Notes under the pieces: model-generated | Told to the model about the DNA's origin: nothing | The model's database searches: none | What the model saw: the letters and a program-made list of their open reading frames with translations, nothing else | Assembly: GCA_038223055.1 (NCBI GenBank) | Contig: JBBRHF010000010.1 | Coordinates: 1-44,215, forward strand | From: JBBRHF01 sp038223055 | Lineage (GTDB): Bacteria > Actinomycetota > Actinomycetes > JACCUZ01 | Length of the DNA: 44,215 nucleotides | Direction of reading: 5' to 3' | Translations under genes and position numbers: made by a program | Part shown: positions 1 through 7,498 of the stretch, in pieces | Numbering within the stretch: the first letter of the stretch is position 1 | How the letters are laid out: each line of letters begins with the position of its first letter

Positions 1-166
1 CCCGACCGGAACCACACAGTGGAAAAGCTGGCGCAGGCCAGCAACATCACCACGCCCCCAACGCGGCCCACACATTCTCGCAACAAACAAGATCAACAGG
101 AGATCGGTCCACGGATTCAGGCTTAGCATCGACTCGCTCACTGAGCTGACCGAACGCCAGTCCGGC

Positions 167-1090
167 GTGATCACGAGGGGACAACTGCTCGCCGCGGGCG
201 GCTCCTTGTCCGCTCTGCGCACGCAGTTGCGGGCCGGGCGCTGGCAGCGACTGCAACCGGGCTGCTACCTGACACACAGTGGACCAGTGCCGCACCGTGC
301 GGCCGTGTGGGCCGGCGTTCTCTACGCCGGGACCGGCGCGCTCGCCAGCCACAGCACCGCTGCCTGGCTCGCGGGGCTGCGTGACGACCACCGACCGCTC
401 GTGCATGTCACGGTGCCGGCGCACCGTCGGGTAGACCCGCAGGCCGGGCTCGTTGTCCATCTTTCGCGGCACGCCCACGAACGTGCTCACCCGGTCAGGG
501 TGCCGCCGCAGACGCGGGTCGAGGAGACCGTCCTGGACTTGGTGGAAGCGGCGCTGCGCTCCGACGAGGTCGTCGCGCTCGTCACGGCAGCCATCCAGCG
601 TCGATTGACCCGCTCCGGCCTCCTCTCCCGCGCGGTCGCTCGGCGCACGAGGATGCGGTGGCGCCGACTCGTCGACGACGTGCTCGCGGATGCGGCGAAT
701 GGAGTGCAGTCTGCCCTGGAGCGCCGCTACTTCCGCGACGTCGAACGGGCACATGGGTTGCCGTCCGGCAGGCACAACGCGGCCGAGGGTCGGCTCGGTC
801 GGCGGCGCTATCGGGACGTGTGCTACGACGAGATCGATCTGGTCGTCGAGTTGGACGGGCAGGCGGCGCACCCGGCCGACCTGCGACACAGGGACATGCG
901 GCGGGACAACGACGTCGTGGTCGGCGGCAGGGTCAGCCTGCGATACGGCTGGGTCGACGTCTCCTCCGACGCGTGCGGCGTTGCGGCGCAGGTTGCCCAC
1001 GTGGCCCGAGCGCGCGGCTGGACCGGTGTTCCGCGGCGCTGCGGCCAGGAGTGCACGCTCGACGTCCCGTCAGGACCGGACGCTTCATGA
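167..1090 (+). CDS. AbiEi-type antitoxin/DUF559-like domain protein
   Basis: A 307-residue protein. The N-terminus (about residues 1-45, ITRGQLLAAGGS) looks like the winged-helix segment of AbiEi-family antitoxin proteins. The C-terminus (about 220-270, DEIDLVVELDGQAAHP) resembles the DUF559/Vsr-like PD-(D/E)XK nuclease fold. Proteins of this architecture are common and poorly characterised in actinobacteria. GTG 167 is the only standard start in frame. The family-like residues IDSLTELTERQSG are encoded just upstream without any ATG, GTG or TTG, so the true N-terminus may be longer. An AGGAG sits at 98-102, before an in-frame GTC. No AbiEii-like toxin lies beside it. The stop codon falls inside the palindromic repeat that follows. 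Confidence 0.75.
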   Translation: MITRGQLLAAGGSLSALRTQLRAGRWQRLQPGCYLTHSGPVPHRAAVWAGVLYAGTGALASHSTAAWLAGLRDDHRPLVHVTVPAHRRVDPQAGLVVHLSRHAHERAHPVRVPPQTRVEETVLDLVEAALRSDEVVALVTAAIQRRLTRSGLLSRAVARRTRMRWRRLVDDVLADAANGVQSALERRYFRDVERAHGLPSGRHNAAEGRLGRRRYRDVCYDEIDLVVELDGQAAHPADLRHRDMRRDNDVVVGGRVSLRYGWVDVSSDACGVAAQVAHVARARGWTGVPRRCGQECTLDVPSGPDAS

Positions 1091-1138
1091 TCGTGAAACA
1101 TGTGGGTGCCCCAATCACTCGAATGTTTCACGATCATG
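1086..1138. repeat. Dispersed palindromic element, copy 1
   Basis: Perfect 16-bp inverted repeat CATGATCGTGAAACAT / ATGTTTCACGATCATG (1086-1101 and 1123-1138) around a 21-nt loop containing GGGTGCCCC. The left arm overlaps the TGA of the upstream gene, and the element lies between convergent genes. A related copy occurs at 12356-12408 (45 of 54 positions identical over the aligned span). It could act as a bidirectional transcription terminator or a REP-like mobile palindrome. No T-run follows either arm. Confidence 0.85.
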
Positions 1139-1162
1139 GGAACGGGAGTGGGAGCGGCGGAG

Positions 1163-2110
1163 TCAGGCCCACAGCTGGCCGTCGAGCGCGGACTCGGCCT
1201 GGTCGAGCGTGCCGGCGTAGACACCGGTGGACAGATATTTCCAGCCGCCGTCGCACACGACGAGGCAGACATCGGCGCGCTCGCCGTCGCGAGCAGCTTT
1301 CGCGGCGACCCCGAGCGCGGCATGCAGGATCGCGCCGGTCGAGATGCCGGCGAAGATCCCCTCGTTGTCGAGCAGCTCGCGCACCCGGCGGACGGCGTCG
1401 CGTGGGCCGACCGCGAAGCGCGACGTAAGCACCGTCTCGTCATAGAGCTCGGGCACGAAGCCCTCGTCGAGATTGCGCAGGCCGTAGACCACCTCGCCGT
1501 AGCGCGGCTCGGCCGCGACAATCGACACACCGGGAACCCGCTCGCGCAGGAACCGGCCCACCCCCATCAGGGTCCCGGTCGTGCCCAGACCGGCGACGAA
1601 GTGGGTGATCGAGGGCAGGTCGGCCAGGATCTCCGGACCGGTCGTCGCGTAGTGCGACTCGACGTTGGCCGGATTGCCGTACTGATAGAGCATCACCCAG
1701 TCGGGGTGGTCCTCGGCCAGCGCCTTGGCCACCCGCACGGCCTCGTTGGAGCCGCCCGCTGCCGGCGAGGACACGATCTCCGCGCCCCACATCTCCAGCA
1801 ACTGGCGCCGCTCGGCCGAGGTGTTCTGCGGCATCACGGCGACCATGCGGTAGCCCCGGAGCCGGGCCACCATCGCCAGCGAGATGCCAGTGTTGCCCGA
1901 CGTCGGCTCCAGAATCGTGCAGCCGGGCCGCAGCCGCCCGTCCTTCTCCGCCTGCTCGACCATCCACAGCGCCGGGCGATCCTTGACCGAGCCGGTCGGG
2001 TTGCGATCCTCCAGCTTGGCCCAAAGCCGCACGTCAGGCGACGGCGACAGCCGCGGCAGCCCCACCAGCGGGGTGTTGCCCACGGAAGCGAGGTGGGAGT
2101 CGAAGCGCAT
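1163..2110 (-). CDS. cysM: Cysteine synthase CysM, thiocarboxylated-CysO dependent
   Basis: A 315-residue fold-type II PLP enzyme. PLP lysine K43 lies in GSVKDRP, the substrate loop TSGNTG at 70-75 and the phosphate-binding GTTGT at 176-180. The EPRYGE segment (R203) and the C-terminal WKYLSTG...GQLWA block match mycobacterial CysM rather than CysK. Mycobacterial CysM uses O-phospho-L-serine and the thiocarboxylate of CysO to form a CysO-cysteine adduct. It is the last gene of mec-cysO-cysM, starting 16 nt after cysO, in the same order as in M. tuberculosis. That synteny makes the assignment strong. Confidence 0.93.
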   Translation of the reverse strand: MRFDSHLASVGNTPLVGLPRLSPSPDVRLWAKLEDRNPTGSVKDRPALWMVEQAEKDGRLRPGCTILEPTSGNTGISLAMVARLRGYRMVAVMPQNTSAERRQLLEMWGAEIVSSPAAGGSNEAVRVAKALAEDHPDWVMLYQYGNPANVESHYATTGPEILADLPSITHFVAGLGTTGTLMGVGRFLRERVPGVSIVAAEPRYGEVVYGLRNLDEGFVPELYDETVLTSRFAVGPRDAVRRVRELLDNEGIFAGISTGAILHAALGVAAKAARDGERADVCLVVCDGGWKYLSTGVYAGTLDQAESALDGQLWA

Positions 2111-2126
2111 CAGCCGGTACGACGAC

Positions 2127-2429
2127 TCAGGCGACGGCCGTCGAGGGCACCGCGGCGGCGCCGCCCGCCACGGCCGGGAGCACGGTCACGCTGTCACCGT
2201 CGCTGACCGGAGTCTCCAGCCCGCCGAGGAACCGCACGTCCTCGTCGTTGAGGTAGACGTTGACGAACCGGCGCAGGCCCTTGTCGTCGACGAGGCGCGC
2301 ACGCAGGCCGGGGTGTCGGCTCTCGAGGTCGGTGAGGAGATCGGCGAGGGTCGCTCCCTCTCCCGGGACTGCCTTCTCGCCCCCGGTGTGTTGACGGAGG
2401 ATCGTCGGGATCCGGACCTCGATGCTCAT
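2127..2429 (-). CDS. cysO: Sulfur carrier protein CysO with C-terminal extension
   Basis: A 100-residue ubiquitin-fold MoaD/ThiS-family carrier (IPTILRQHTGG near the start, VNVYLNDEDVRF at 57-67). The functional di-glycine that is thiocarboxylated lies in LPAVAGG at residues 84-90. Here it is not terminal: ten more residues, AAAVPSTAVA, follow before TGA. M. tuberculosis CysO ends at the GG. The tail would have to be removed before activation, plausibly by the adjacent JAMM protease Mec (inference). Start ATG 2429 overlaps the mec stop as ATGA, indicating translational coupling. Confidence 0.92.
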   Translation of the reverse strand: MSIEVRIPTILRQHTGGEKAVPGEGATLADLLTDLESRHPGLRARLVDDKGLRRFVNVYLNDEDVRFLGGLETPVSDGDSVTVLPAVAGGAAAVPSTAVA

Positions 2430-2911
2430 GCGGTGTGCTGCTCCTCTGACGGGGGCGGTGGGGATGACGGTTGCAACGCAGACGCCACCCGAACATCTTC
2501 CTCGGTGACCTGTCCGTCCACGATCCGGAACGATCGGAACTCCTCCTGCCCCGGCTCCAACCCCTCCCGGGTGGACACCAGCACGTAGTGCGCGCCCGGC
2601 TCCTGGGCGAGCGCGATGTCAGTGCGCGACGGGAAGGCCTCGGTCGCGGTGTGCGAGTGGTAGACGACGACCGGCTCCTCGTCCCGGGCGTCCATCTCGC
2701 GGTAGAGCGTGAGCAGGTCCTGCGAGTCGAACTCGTAGAAGGTCGGGGAGCGCGCCGCGTTGACCATCGCGATGAAACGCTCCGGACGGTTCGAACCCAC
2801 CGGGCCGGCCACGACACCGCACGCCTCGTCGGGGTGGTCGCGGCGGGCGTGGGCCACGATCGCGTCGTACGTCACCTTGTCGATCTCCAGCACGCCGGTC
2901 ACCCTACCCAC
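2426..2911 (-). CDS. mec: CysO-cysteine peptidase Mec (JAMM/MPN+ metalloprotease)
   Basis: JAMM zinc protease of up to 161 residues. The metal and catalytic residues are visible: E29 (DEACG) and the HSH plus ten residues plus D signature (H85, H87, D98). In mycobacteria Mec+ releases cysteine from the CysO-cysteine adduct. GTG 2911 is the longest start, but GTG at the VTGVLEID or VLEID positions may be the true one because homologues begin near there. It is the first gene of mec-cysO-cysM. A peptidase S58 gene found between DUF2017 and mec in M. tuberculosis is absent here. Confidence 0.92.
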   Translation of the reverse strand: MGRVTGVLEIDKVTYDAIVAHARRDHPDEACGVVAGPVGSNRPERFIAMVNAARSPTFYEFDSQDLLTLYREMDARDEEPVVVYHSHTATEAFPSRTDIALAQEPGAHYVLVSTREGLEPGQEEFRSFRIVDGQVTEEDVRVASALQPSSPPPPSEEQHTA

Positions 2912-2917
2912 GCGTAA

Positions 2918-2959
2918 CGTCCGAACATGCGGAGTCCCTGACGCACGCTTGTTCGGACG
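2918..2959. terminator. 10-bp perfect inverted repeat upstream of mec
   Basis: CGTCCGAACA (2918-2927) and TGTTCGGACG (2950-2959) form a perfect 10-bp inverted repeat separated by 22 nt. It lies just upstream of the mec start and downstream of the DUF2017 stop. It could be a hairpin terminator for clpS-DUF2017 or an operator for the cysteine operon; the sequence does not decide. Confidence 0.5.
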
Positions 2960-2994
2960 CTACGGCTGACGTGCTCGCTACGGCTGACGTGCTC
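2959..2994. repeat. 18-bp tandem duplication
   Basis: GCTACGGCTGACGTGCTC occurs twice head-to-tail (2959-2976, 2977-2994), followed by a decayed third start (GCTGCAGCTGA). It lies about 25 bp past the DUF2017 stop codon. It is one of the gene-border tandem duplications listed in the findings. Confidence 0.9.
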
Positions 2995-3020
2995 GCTGCA
3001 GCTGAAGCAGGGGCGCAGGG

Positions 3021-3590
3021 TCACAACAGCGAGCGGACCAGCGTCTCCTGAAGGTAAGTGAGCCAGTCGTAGACCCAGTAGATCCCATGACGGGCGTCGT
3101 CCTGCGGCAACGAGGCGGCAACGAGATCCCAGTCGTCGTCGATGTGCAGCCGCTCCCCGAGGACCAGTCGCGTGTCGTTGATCGCCCGCAGCCACAGGTC
3201 AGCTTGCTCGAAGGTGATGACCATCCGGCGCCGCCCAGGCTCGGCGATCGTCTCGAGGGCCGTGCGCAGCCCGAGCCGCTTGGCCGCGCGCAAGGAGGGC
3301 TCTGTGTAGCGGCGGAAGTCGGCCGAGGCCTCGGGGTCGTCGGTGTAGCCGTCGGGGAACAGGCGGGCCAGGGCCGGGTCCTCCGGCGCGCTGGTCGAGG
3401 TGCCGATGCGACCTACGCCCAGTACCGCCGCCAACGGGTCGGTGGGCTCATCCTCGTCCCCCACCAGTTCGAGCATCTCGGTGAAGATGCGCGCCAGGAT
3501 GCGGCGCTCGGAGACACCGACGGTCAACGAGATGCCGCCGCCCCGCGCCCTGGCGAACTGTGCGACCACCGGACGCCTCACCCCTCGCAT
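3021..3590 (-). CDS. DUF2017 family protein
   Basis: 189 residues, with a charged alpha-helical composition and no signal peptide or membrane segment. It matches the DUF2017 family encoded immediately after clpS in actinobacteria (Rv1332 in M. tuberculosis). Molecular function is unknown; constant linkage to clpS and the cysteine operon is the only functional hint. The start ATG 3590 lies 12 nt after the clpS stop, inside an imperfect 18-bp tandem duplication of the clpS 3' end. The two genes probably share a transcript. Confidence 0.85.
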   Translation of the reverse strand: MRGVRRPVVAQFARARGGGISLTVGVSERRILARIFTEMLELVGDEDEPTDPLAAVLGVGRIGTSTSAPEDPALARLFPDGYTDDPEASADFRRYTEPSLRAAKRLGLRTALETIAEPGRRRMVITFEQADLWLRAINDTRLVLGERLHIDDDWDLVAASLPQDDARHGIYWVYDWLTYLQETLVRSLL

Positions 3591-3618
3591 GTCGTGCTGC
3601 CCTCATGTGTCGTGCTGC
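3583..3618. repeat. 18-bp imperfect duplication spanning clpS stop and DUF2017 start
   Basis: On the minus strand GCAGCACGACACATGAGG (3618-3601) is followed directly by GCAGCACGACATGCGAGG (3600-3583), 15 of 18 identical. The first unit carries the clpS stop and the second carries the DUF2017 ATG. Confidence 0.8.
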
Positions 3619-3893
3619 ATCGTGGCCCACAGACCGTAACCGTGCATCGCCTCCACGTCGCGCTCCATCTCCTCCCGGCTGCCGTTGGCGACGACGGCCT
3701 TGCCCAGCTGATGCACATCCATCATCAGCTCGTTGGCCTTCGCCTTGGGGTAGCCGAAGTACTTCTGGAACACGAACGCGACGTAGGACATCAGATTGAC
3801 GGGGTCGTTCCACACGATCGTGACCCACGGCTTGTCGGTCGCCACCGATTCGTCCTGCTCGGGCAGGTCCAACTCCACGGGCGCGACCGACAT
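3603..3893 (-). CDS. clpS: ATP-dependent Clp protease adaptor ClpS
   Basis: A 96-residue cytosolic adaptor that delivers N-degron substrates to ClpA/ClpC-ClpP. The core WVTIVWNDPVNLMSYV (about 23-38) is the N-end-residue pocket signature, and AVVANGSREEMERDVEAM is the C-terminal helix that contacts the chaperone. Size is normal for actinobacterial ClpS. ATG 3893 faces the divergent pncB with only 35 bp between the two starts, so promoters must overlap or lie within the genes. Confidence 0.95.
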   Translation of the reverse strand: MSVAPVELDLPEQDESVATDKPWVTIVWNDPVNLMSYVAFVFQKYFGYPKAKANELMMDVHQLGKAVVANGSREEMERDVEAMHGYGLWATMQHDT

Positions 3894-3928
3894 GCCCCCA
3901 ATCTAGGCCTCCGCTCTAGGGTGGCCGC

Positions 3929-5230
3929 GTGACGAGCGCAAACCTGACGCCGGACACCCCGTTGCTCACCGACCACTACGAGCTGACGATGGTGCAGGCC
4001 GCGCTGCGCGACGGCACGGCCGCGCGGCCCTGCGTGTTCGAGCTGTTCACCCGGCGGCTGCCCGAGGGGCGACGCTACGGCGTGGTGGCCGGTGTCGGGC
4101 GGCTGCTGGAGGCCCTGACGACCTTCGCGTACGACGAGGCAGAGCTCGCCTGGTTGCAGGCCCACGGGGTGATCGACGACCCCACCCGCGAGTGGCTCGC
4201 CAACTACCGGTTCACCGGTGACATCAGCGGTTACGCCGAGGGCGAGCTCTTCTTTCCCGGCTCCCCCGTCCTCACCGTCGAGGGGTCCTTCGCCGAGGCC
4301 GTCGTGCTCGAGACGCTGGCCCTGTCCATCTACAACCACGACACGGCCGTCGCGTCGGCGGCTGCGCGGATGGTCTTCGCCGCCGGCGACCGGCCGCTGA
4401 TCGAGATGGGGTCCCGGCGTACGCACGAGGAGGCCGCGGTCGCGGCCGCCCGGGCCGCCTACATCGCCGGCTTCGCCGCCACCTCCAACCTCGCTGCCGG
4501 CCGCCGCCACGGGGTGCCCACGACGGGCACGGCAGCACACTCCTACACGCTGCTGCACGACTCCGAGGCCGACGCTTTCCGCGCCCAGGTCGCCGCGCTG
4601 GGCCTGGACACGACCCTGCTCGTGGACACCTACGACATCGCCCAGGGCATCCGCACCGCGATCGAGGTCGCCGGGCCCGAGCTCGGAGCCGTGCGGATCG
4701 ACTCCGGCGACCTGGCCGTGCTGACGCACCAGTCCCGTGCCCTGCTCGACGAGCTCGGCGCGCGACGTACGAAGATCGTCCTTTCCGGCGACCTCGACGA
4801 GTTCGCCCTCGCCGCGCTGGCCACGGCCCCCGTCGACGCCTACGGCGTGGGCACTTCAGTCGTCACCGGCTCCGGGGCGCCGACGGCCGGCTTCGTCTAC
4901 AAACTGGTCGAGGTCGACGGCCGCCCGGTCGCCAAGCGGTCCCACGACAAGACCACCCGTGGCGGGCGCAAGCAGGCGCTACGCCGTCACCGGGGCTCCG
5001 GCACCGCCACCGAGGAGGTCATCCGGTGCGGCGCGCGACCGACGCCGGGGCCACACGACCGCGACCTGCAACGCCCGTTCGTGCGGGCCGGAGCCGTTCT
5101 CGCCGACCTCTCGACACTGGACGACTCGCGCCGGGCACTGCGGGAGGCCATGCTCACGCTGCCGTGGGAGGGCCTCAAGCTCTCCCGAGGAGAGCCCGCC
5201 ATCGTGACGACCTACGAGGAGGCGCCGTGA
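3929..5230 (+). CDS. pncB: Nicotinate phosphoribosyltransferase
   Basis: 433 residues. It converts nicotinate plus PRPP (with ATP) to nicotinate mononucleotide, the entry step of the Preiss-Handler NAD pathway. TDHYELTM at 14-21, the GSRRTHEEAAV block at 161-171 and the GTAAHSY motif (about 200-206) with the phosphorylatable histidine H204 are intact, and VRIDSGDL is recognisable. GTG 3929 is used. The gene is divergent from clpS, as in M. tuberculosis (pncB1, Rv1330c). Its TGA overlaps the GTG of the nicotinamidase gene as GTGA, so the two salvage enzymes are coupled. Confidence 0.95.
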   Translation: MTSANLTPDTPLLTDHYELTMVQAALRDGTAARPCVFELFTRRLPEGRRYGVVAGVGRLLEALTTFAYDEAELAWLQAHGVIDDPTREWLANYRFTGDISGYAEGELFFPGSPVLTVEGSFAEAVVLETLALSIYNHDTAVASAAARMVFAAGDRPLIEMGSRRTHEEAAVAAARAAYIAGFAATSNLAAGRRHGVPTTGTAAHSYTLLHDSEADAFRAQVAALGLDTTLLVDTYDIAQGIRTAIEVAGPELGAVRIDSGDLAVLTHQSRALLDELGARRTKIVLSGDLDEFALAALATAPVDAYGVGTSVVTGSGAPTAGFVYKLVEVDGRPVAKRSHDKTTRGGRKQALRRHRGSGTATEEVIRCGARPTPGPHDRDLQRPFVRAGAVLADLSTLDDSRRALREAMLTLPWEGLKLSRGEPAIVTTYEEAP

Positions 5231-5256
5231 CCGACGACACCGTGACCGACGACACC
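5227..5256 (+). repeat. 15-bp tandem duplication at the pncA start
   Basis: GTGACCGACGACACC is repeated exactly (5227-5241, 5242-5256) and followed by GTGACC of a third partial unit. Each unit offers an in-frame GTG initiator. Confidence 0.9.
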
Positions 5257-5838
5257 GTGACCGGGCGCTACGACGACACGACGGCCCTGATCGTGGTCGA
5301 CGTGCAGAACGACTTCGCCGACCCCGCCGGCAGCCTGTACGTCGAGTCGGGGGAGGCCGTCGTCCCGCTGGTCAACGCCGAGATCGTGGCGGCCGTGAAC
5401 GCCGGCTCACCAGTCGTCTATACCCAGGACTGGCACCCCGCGTCCACGCCGCACTTCGACACAGATGGGGGCACCTGGCCGGTGCACTGCGTGGCCGACA
5501 CGTGGGGAGCCCGGCTGCACCCCCACATCGACGTGCGCGGGCCGGTCCTGCGCAAGGGCACCACAGGTGAGGACGGCTACTCCGGTTTCTCCGAGCGCGA
5601 CCCGACGAGCGGCGAGCCCCATGCCACCCAGTTGCAGTCGCTGCTCGACCCAAGCATCCGCCGCCTCGTGGTGGTCGGGCTGGCCGGGGACTATTGCGTC
5701 AAGGAGACCGCGCTGGACGGGGTCCGGCTGGGCTACGCCGTCACTATGCCCTTGGCGCTGACCCGGTTCGTCAATCTGGAAGCGGGTGACGACACCCGGG
5801 CGCTGCACGAACTCACCGAGGCCGGCGTCCTCACCTGA
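5227..5838 (+). CDS. pncA: Nicotinamidase / isochorismatase-family amidohydrolase
   Basis: 203 residues from GTG 5227. It deamidates nicotinamide to nicotinate, feeding PncB. The cysteine-hydrolase triad is present as D25 (VDVQNDF), K110 (LRKGTTGEDGYS) and C157 (GLAGDYCVKETA). The metal-site residues of PncA are seen in DWHP (D68, H70) and WPVHC (H87). The N-terminus is unusual: a 15-bp tandem duplication gives three in-frame GTG starts (5227, 5242, 5257) encoding VTDDT-VTDDT-VTG. The most downstream start gives the usual family length. Confidence 0.92.
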   Translation: MTDDTVTDDTVTGRYDDTTALIVVDVQNDFADPAGSLYVESGEAVVPLVNAEIVAAVNAGSPVVYTQDWHPASTPHFDTDGGTWPVHCVADTWGARLHPHIDVRGPVLRKGTTGEDGYSGFSERDPTSGEPHATQLQSLLDPSIRRLVVVGLAGDYCVKETALDGVRLGYAVTMPLALTRFVNLEAGDDTRALHELTEAGVLT

Positions 5839-5926
5839 TCACGGCTTCCCGCGAGACTGCCAGCAGATCACGATGTCCGATCGCCGCTAGTAGTCGTCGG
5901 CCGAACGAGGCAGGCTGGTCGACGTG

Positions 5927-7498
5927 ATGGACGACGAGAGTTGCTACCGCGCCGTGCAAAGCCGCGCCGCCCGCTTCGACGGCTGGTTCGTGACGGCGGT
6001 CCGCACGACCGGCATCTACTGCCGGCCGAGTTGCCCCGCGACCACGCCCAAGAAGGCCAACGTCACGTTCTTCCCGTCCGCAGCAGCCGCCCAGCTCGCG
6101 GGATTTCGGGCCTGCAAGCGCTGCCGGCCGGACGCGTCCCCCGGCTCGCCGGAGTGGAACGCCCGTTCGGACACCGCCGCCCGCGCGGTGCGGCTGATCG
6201 GTGACGGCGCCGTCGACCGCGAGGGCGTTTCGGGCCTCGCGGCCCGCCTCGGCTACAGCGAGCGCCAGCTGCACCGGGTGCTCGTGGCCGAGCTGGGCGC
6301 CGGCGCCCAGGCGCTGGCCCGCGCCCAACGCGCGCACACCGCCCGGGTGCTGATCGAGACCACCGACCTGGCCTTTGCCGAGATCGCGTTCGCGGCGGGG
6401 TTCGCGAGCATCAGACAGTTCAACGACACGGTGCGCGCGGTGTTCGCCGTGCCGCCCCGCGCGTTGCGCGAGGCTGCCGCACGCCGCGGCACGACCGGGC
6501 CGCCCGGCACGCTGACGCTGCGTCTCCCCGTCCGCCGGCCGTTCGACGGCGCCGGGCTGCTGGCCCTGCTCGGGTCCAAGGCCGTCCCCGGCGTCGAGGA
6601 CTACGACGTCAGAGCCCACGACGTCAGGGCCCACGACGTCAGGGCCCACGACGGCAGGGCCCACGACGTCAGGGCCCACGACGTCAGGGCCCACGACGTC
6701 AGAGCGCCCAGGGCGACCTACCGCCGCGCCCTGCTGCTGCCCCACGGCGAGGCCATCGTGAGCCTCACCCCGCACGAGGACCACGTGCTGGCCGGGCTGC
6801 GCCTGACCGACCCCCGCGACGTCGTGCCCGCGGTGGCCCGATGCCGCCGGCTGCTCGACCTGGACGCCGACCCGACCGCCGTCGACCAGACCCTCGCCGC
6901 CGACCCCCTGCTGGCGCCACTGGTCGCGGCCAACCCCGGCGTCCGCGTGCCCGGCGCGGTCGACGGACCGGAGATGGCCGTGCGCGCGGTGATCGGCCAG
7001 CAGGTCTCGGTCGCCGGCGCGCGGACGGTGGCCGGGCGGCTCGCCGCGGCGTACGGCAAGCCGCTGACCAGCCCCGAACCCGGCCTGCACCATCACTTTC
7101 CCACCGCCGACGCCCTCGCCGGCGTCGACCCGGCGACGCTGCCGATGCCACGCAGCCGCGGGCGCACCGTCGTCGGCCTGAGCGCCGCGATCGCCGCGGG
7201 GAGAGTCGTCCTCGACGCCGGGGCCGACCGGGCCGTCGTCAACGAGGCACTGCTCGCGTTGCCCGGCATCGGCCCCTGGACGGCAGACTACGTGGCCCTT
7301 CGGGTGCTCGGTGACCCCGACACCTTCCTGCCGACCGACCTCGGCGTACGCCGGGGCCTCGAACGTCTCGGCGAGGCGGGCGACCCCGCCTCGGCACAAC
7401 GACTAGCCCAGCAGTGGCGCCCGTTCCGGGCCTACGCACTCATGCACCTGTGGAACGTCGCCACCGGGGCACTCCCCACCGACAAGGAGAAGCCGTGA
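5927..7498 (+). CDS. alkA: Ada-AlkA fusion: DNA-3-methyladenine glycosylase with Ada metal-binding and AraC domains
   Basis: 523 residues from ATG 5927 (a GTG lies one codon upstream). An Ada zinc/methyl-acceptor domain with C32, C36, C63 and C66 (GIYCRPSCPATTPKKANVTF, then ACKRCRPD) is followed by an AraC-type helix-turn-helix (about 75-160). An AlkA N-domain and the helix-hairpin-helix glycosylase come next (LPGIGPWTADYVALR about 445-460, catalytic D471 in FLPTDLGV). It removes alkylated bases and may sense methylphosphotriesters. Between the AraC and glycosylase parts lies a 35-residue (A/R)HDVR-type repeat array (about 227-261) that homologues lack as far as I recall. The stop overlaps the ogt GTG, giving an adaptive-response operon. 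Confidence 0.93.
   Translation: MDDESCYRAVQSRAARFDGWFVTAVRTTGIYCRPSCPATTPKKANVTFFPSAAAAQLAGFRACKRCRPDASPGSPEWNARSDTAARAVRLIGDGAVDREGVSGLAARLGYSERQLHRVLVAELGAGAQALARAQRAHTARVLIETTDLAFAEIAFAAGFASIRQFNDTVRAVFAVPPRALREAAARRGTTGPPGTLTLRLPVRRPFDGAGLLALLGSKAVPGVEDYDVRAHDVRAHDVRAHDGRAHDVRAHDVRAHDVRAPRATYRRALLLPHGEAIVSLTPHEDHVLAGLRLTDPRDVVPAVARCRRLLDLDADPTAVDQTLAADPLLAPLVAANPGVRVPGAVDGPEMAVRAVIGQQVSVAGARTVAGRLAAAYGKPLTSPEPGLHHHFPTADALAGVDPATLPMPRSRGRTVVGLSAAIAAGRVVLDAGADRAVVNEALLALPGIGPWTADYVALRVLGDPDTFLPTDLGVRRGLERLGEAGDPASAQRLAQQWRPFRAYALMHLWNVATGALPTDKEKP
6605..6709 (+). repeat. 15-bp x 7 in-frame minisatellite in alkA
   Basis: Seven consecutive units of GACGTCAGGGCCCAC. Unit 4 has GACGGC; units 1 and 7 have AGAGC variants. 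They encode repeated DVRAH. The unit length keeps frame, so changes in copy number would only alter linker length. Confidence 0.95.

Noticed and set aside
6605..6709. CRISPR-like regular array
   Set aside because: Units are contiguous 15-bp tandem repeats without unique spacers and lie in frame inside a gene; no cas genes occur in the window.
5831..7399. Long open frame antisense to Ada-AlkA, with repeated VVGPD
   Set aside because: The repeats are the complement of the minisatellite; no start context or homology, and the sense strand is clearly coding.
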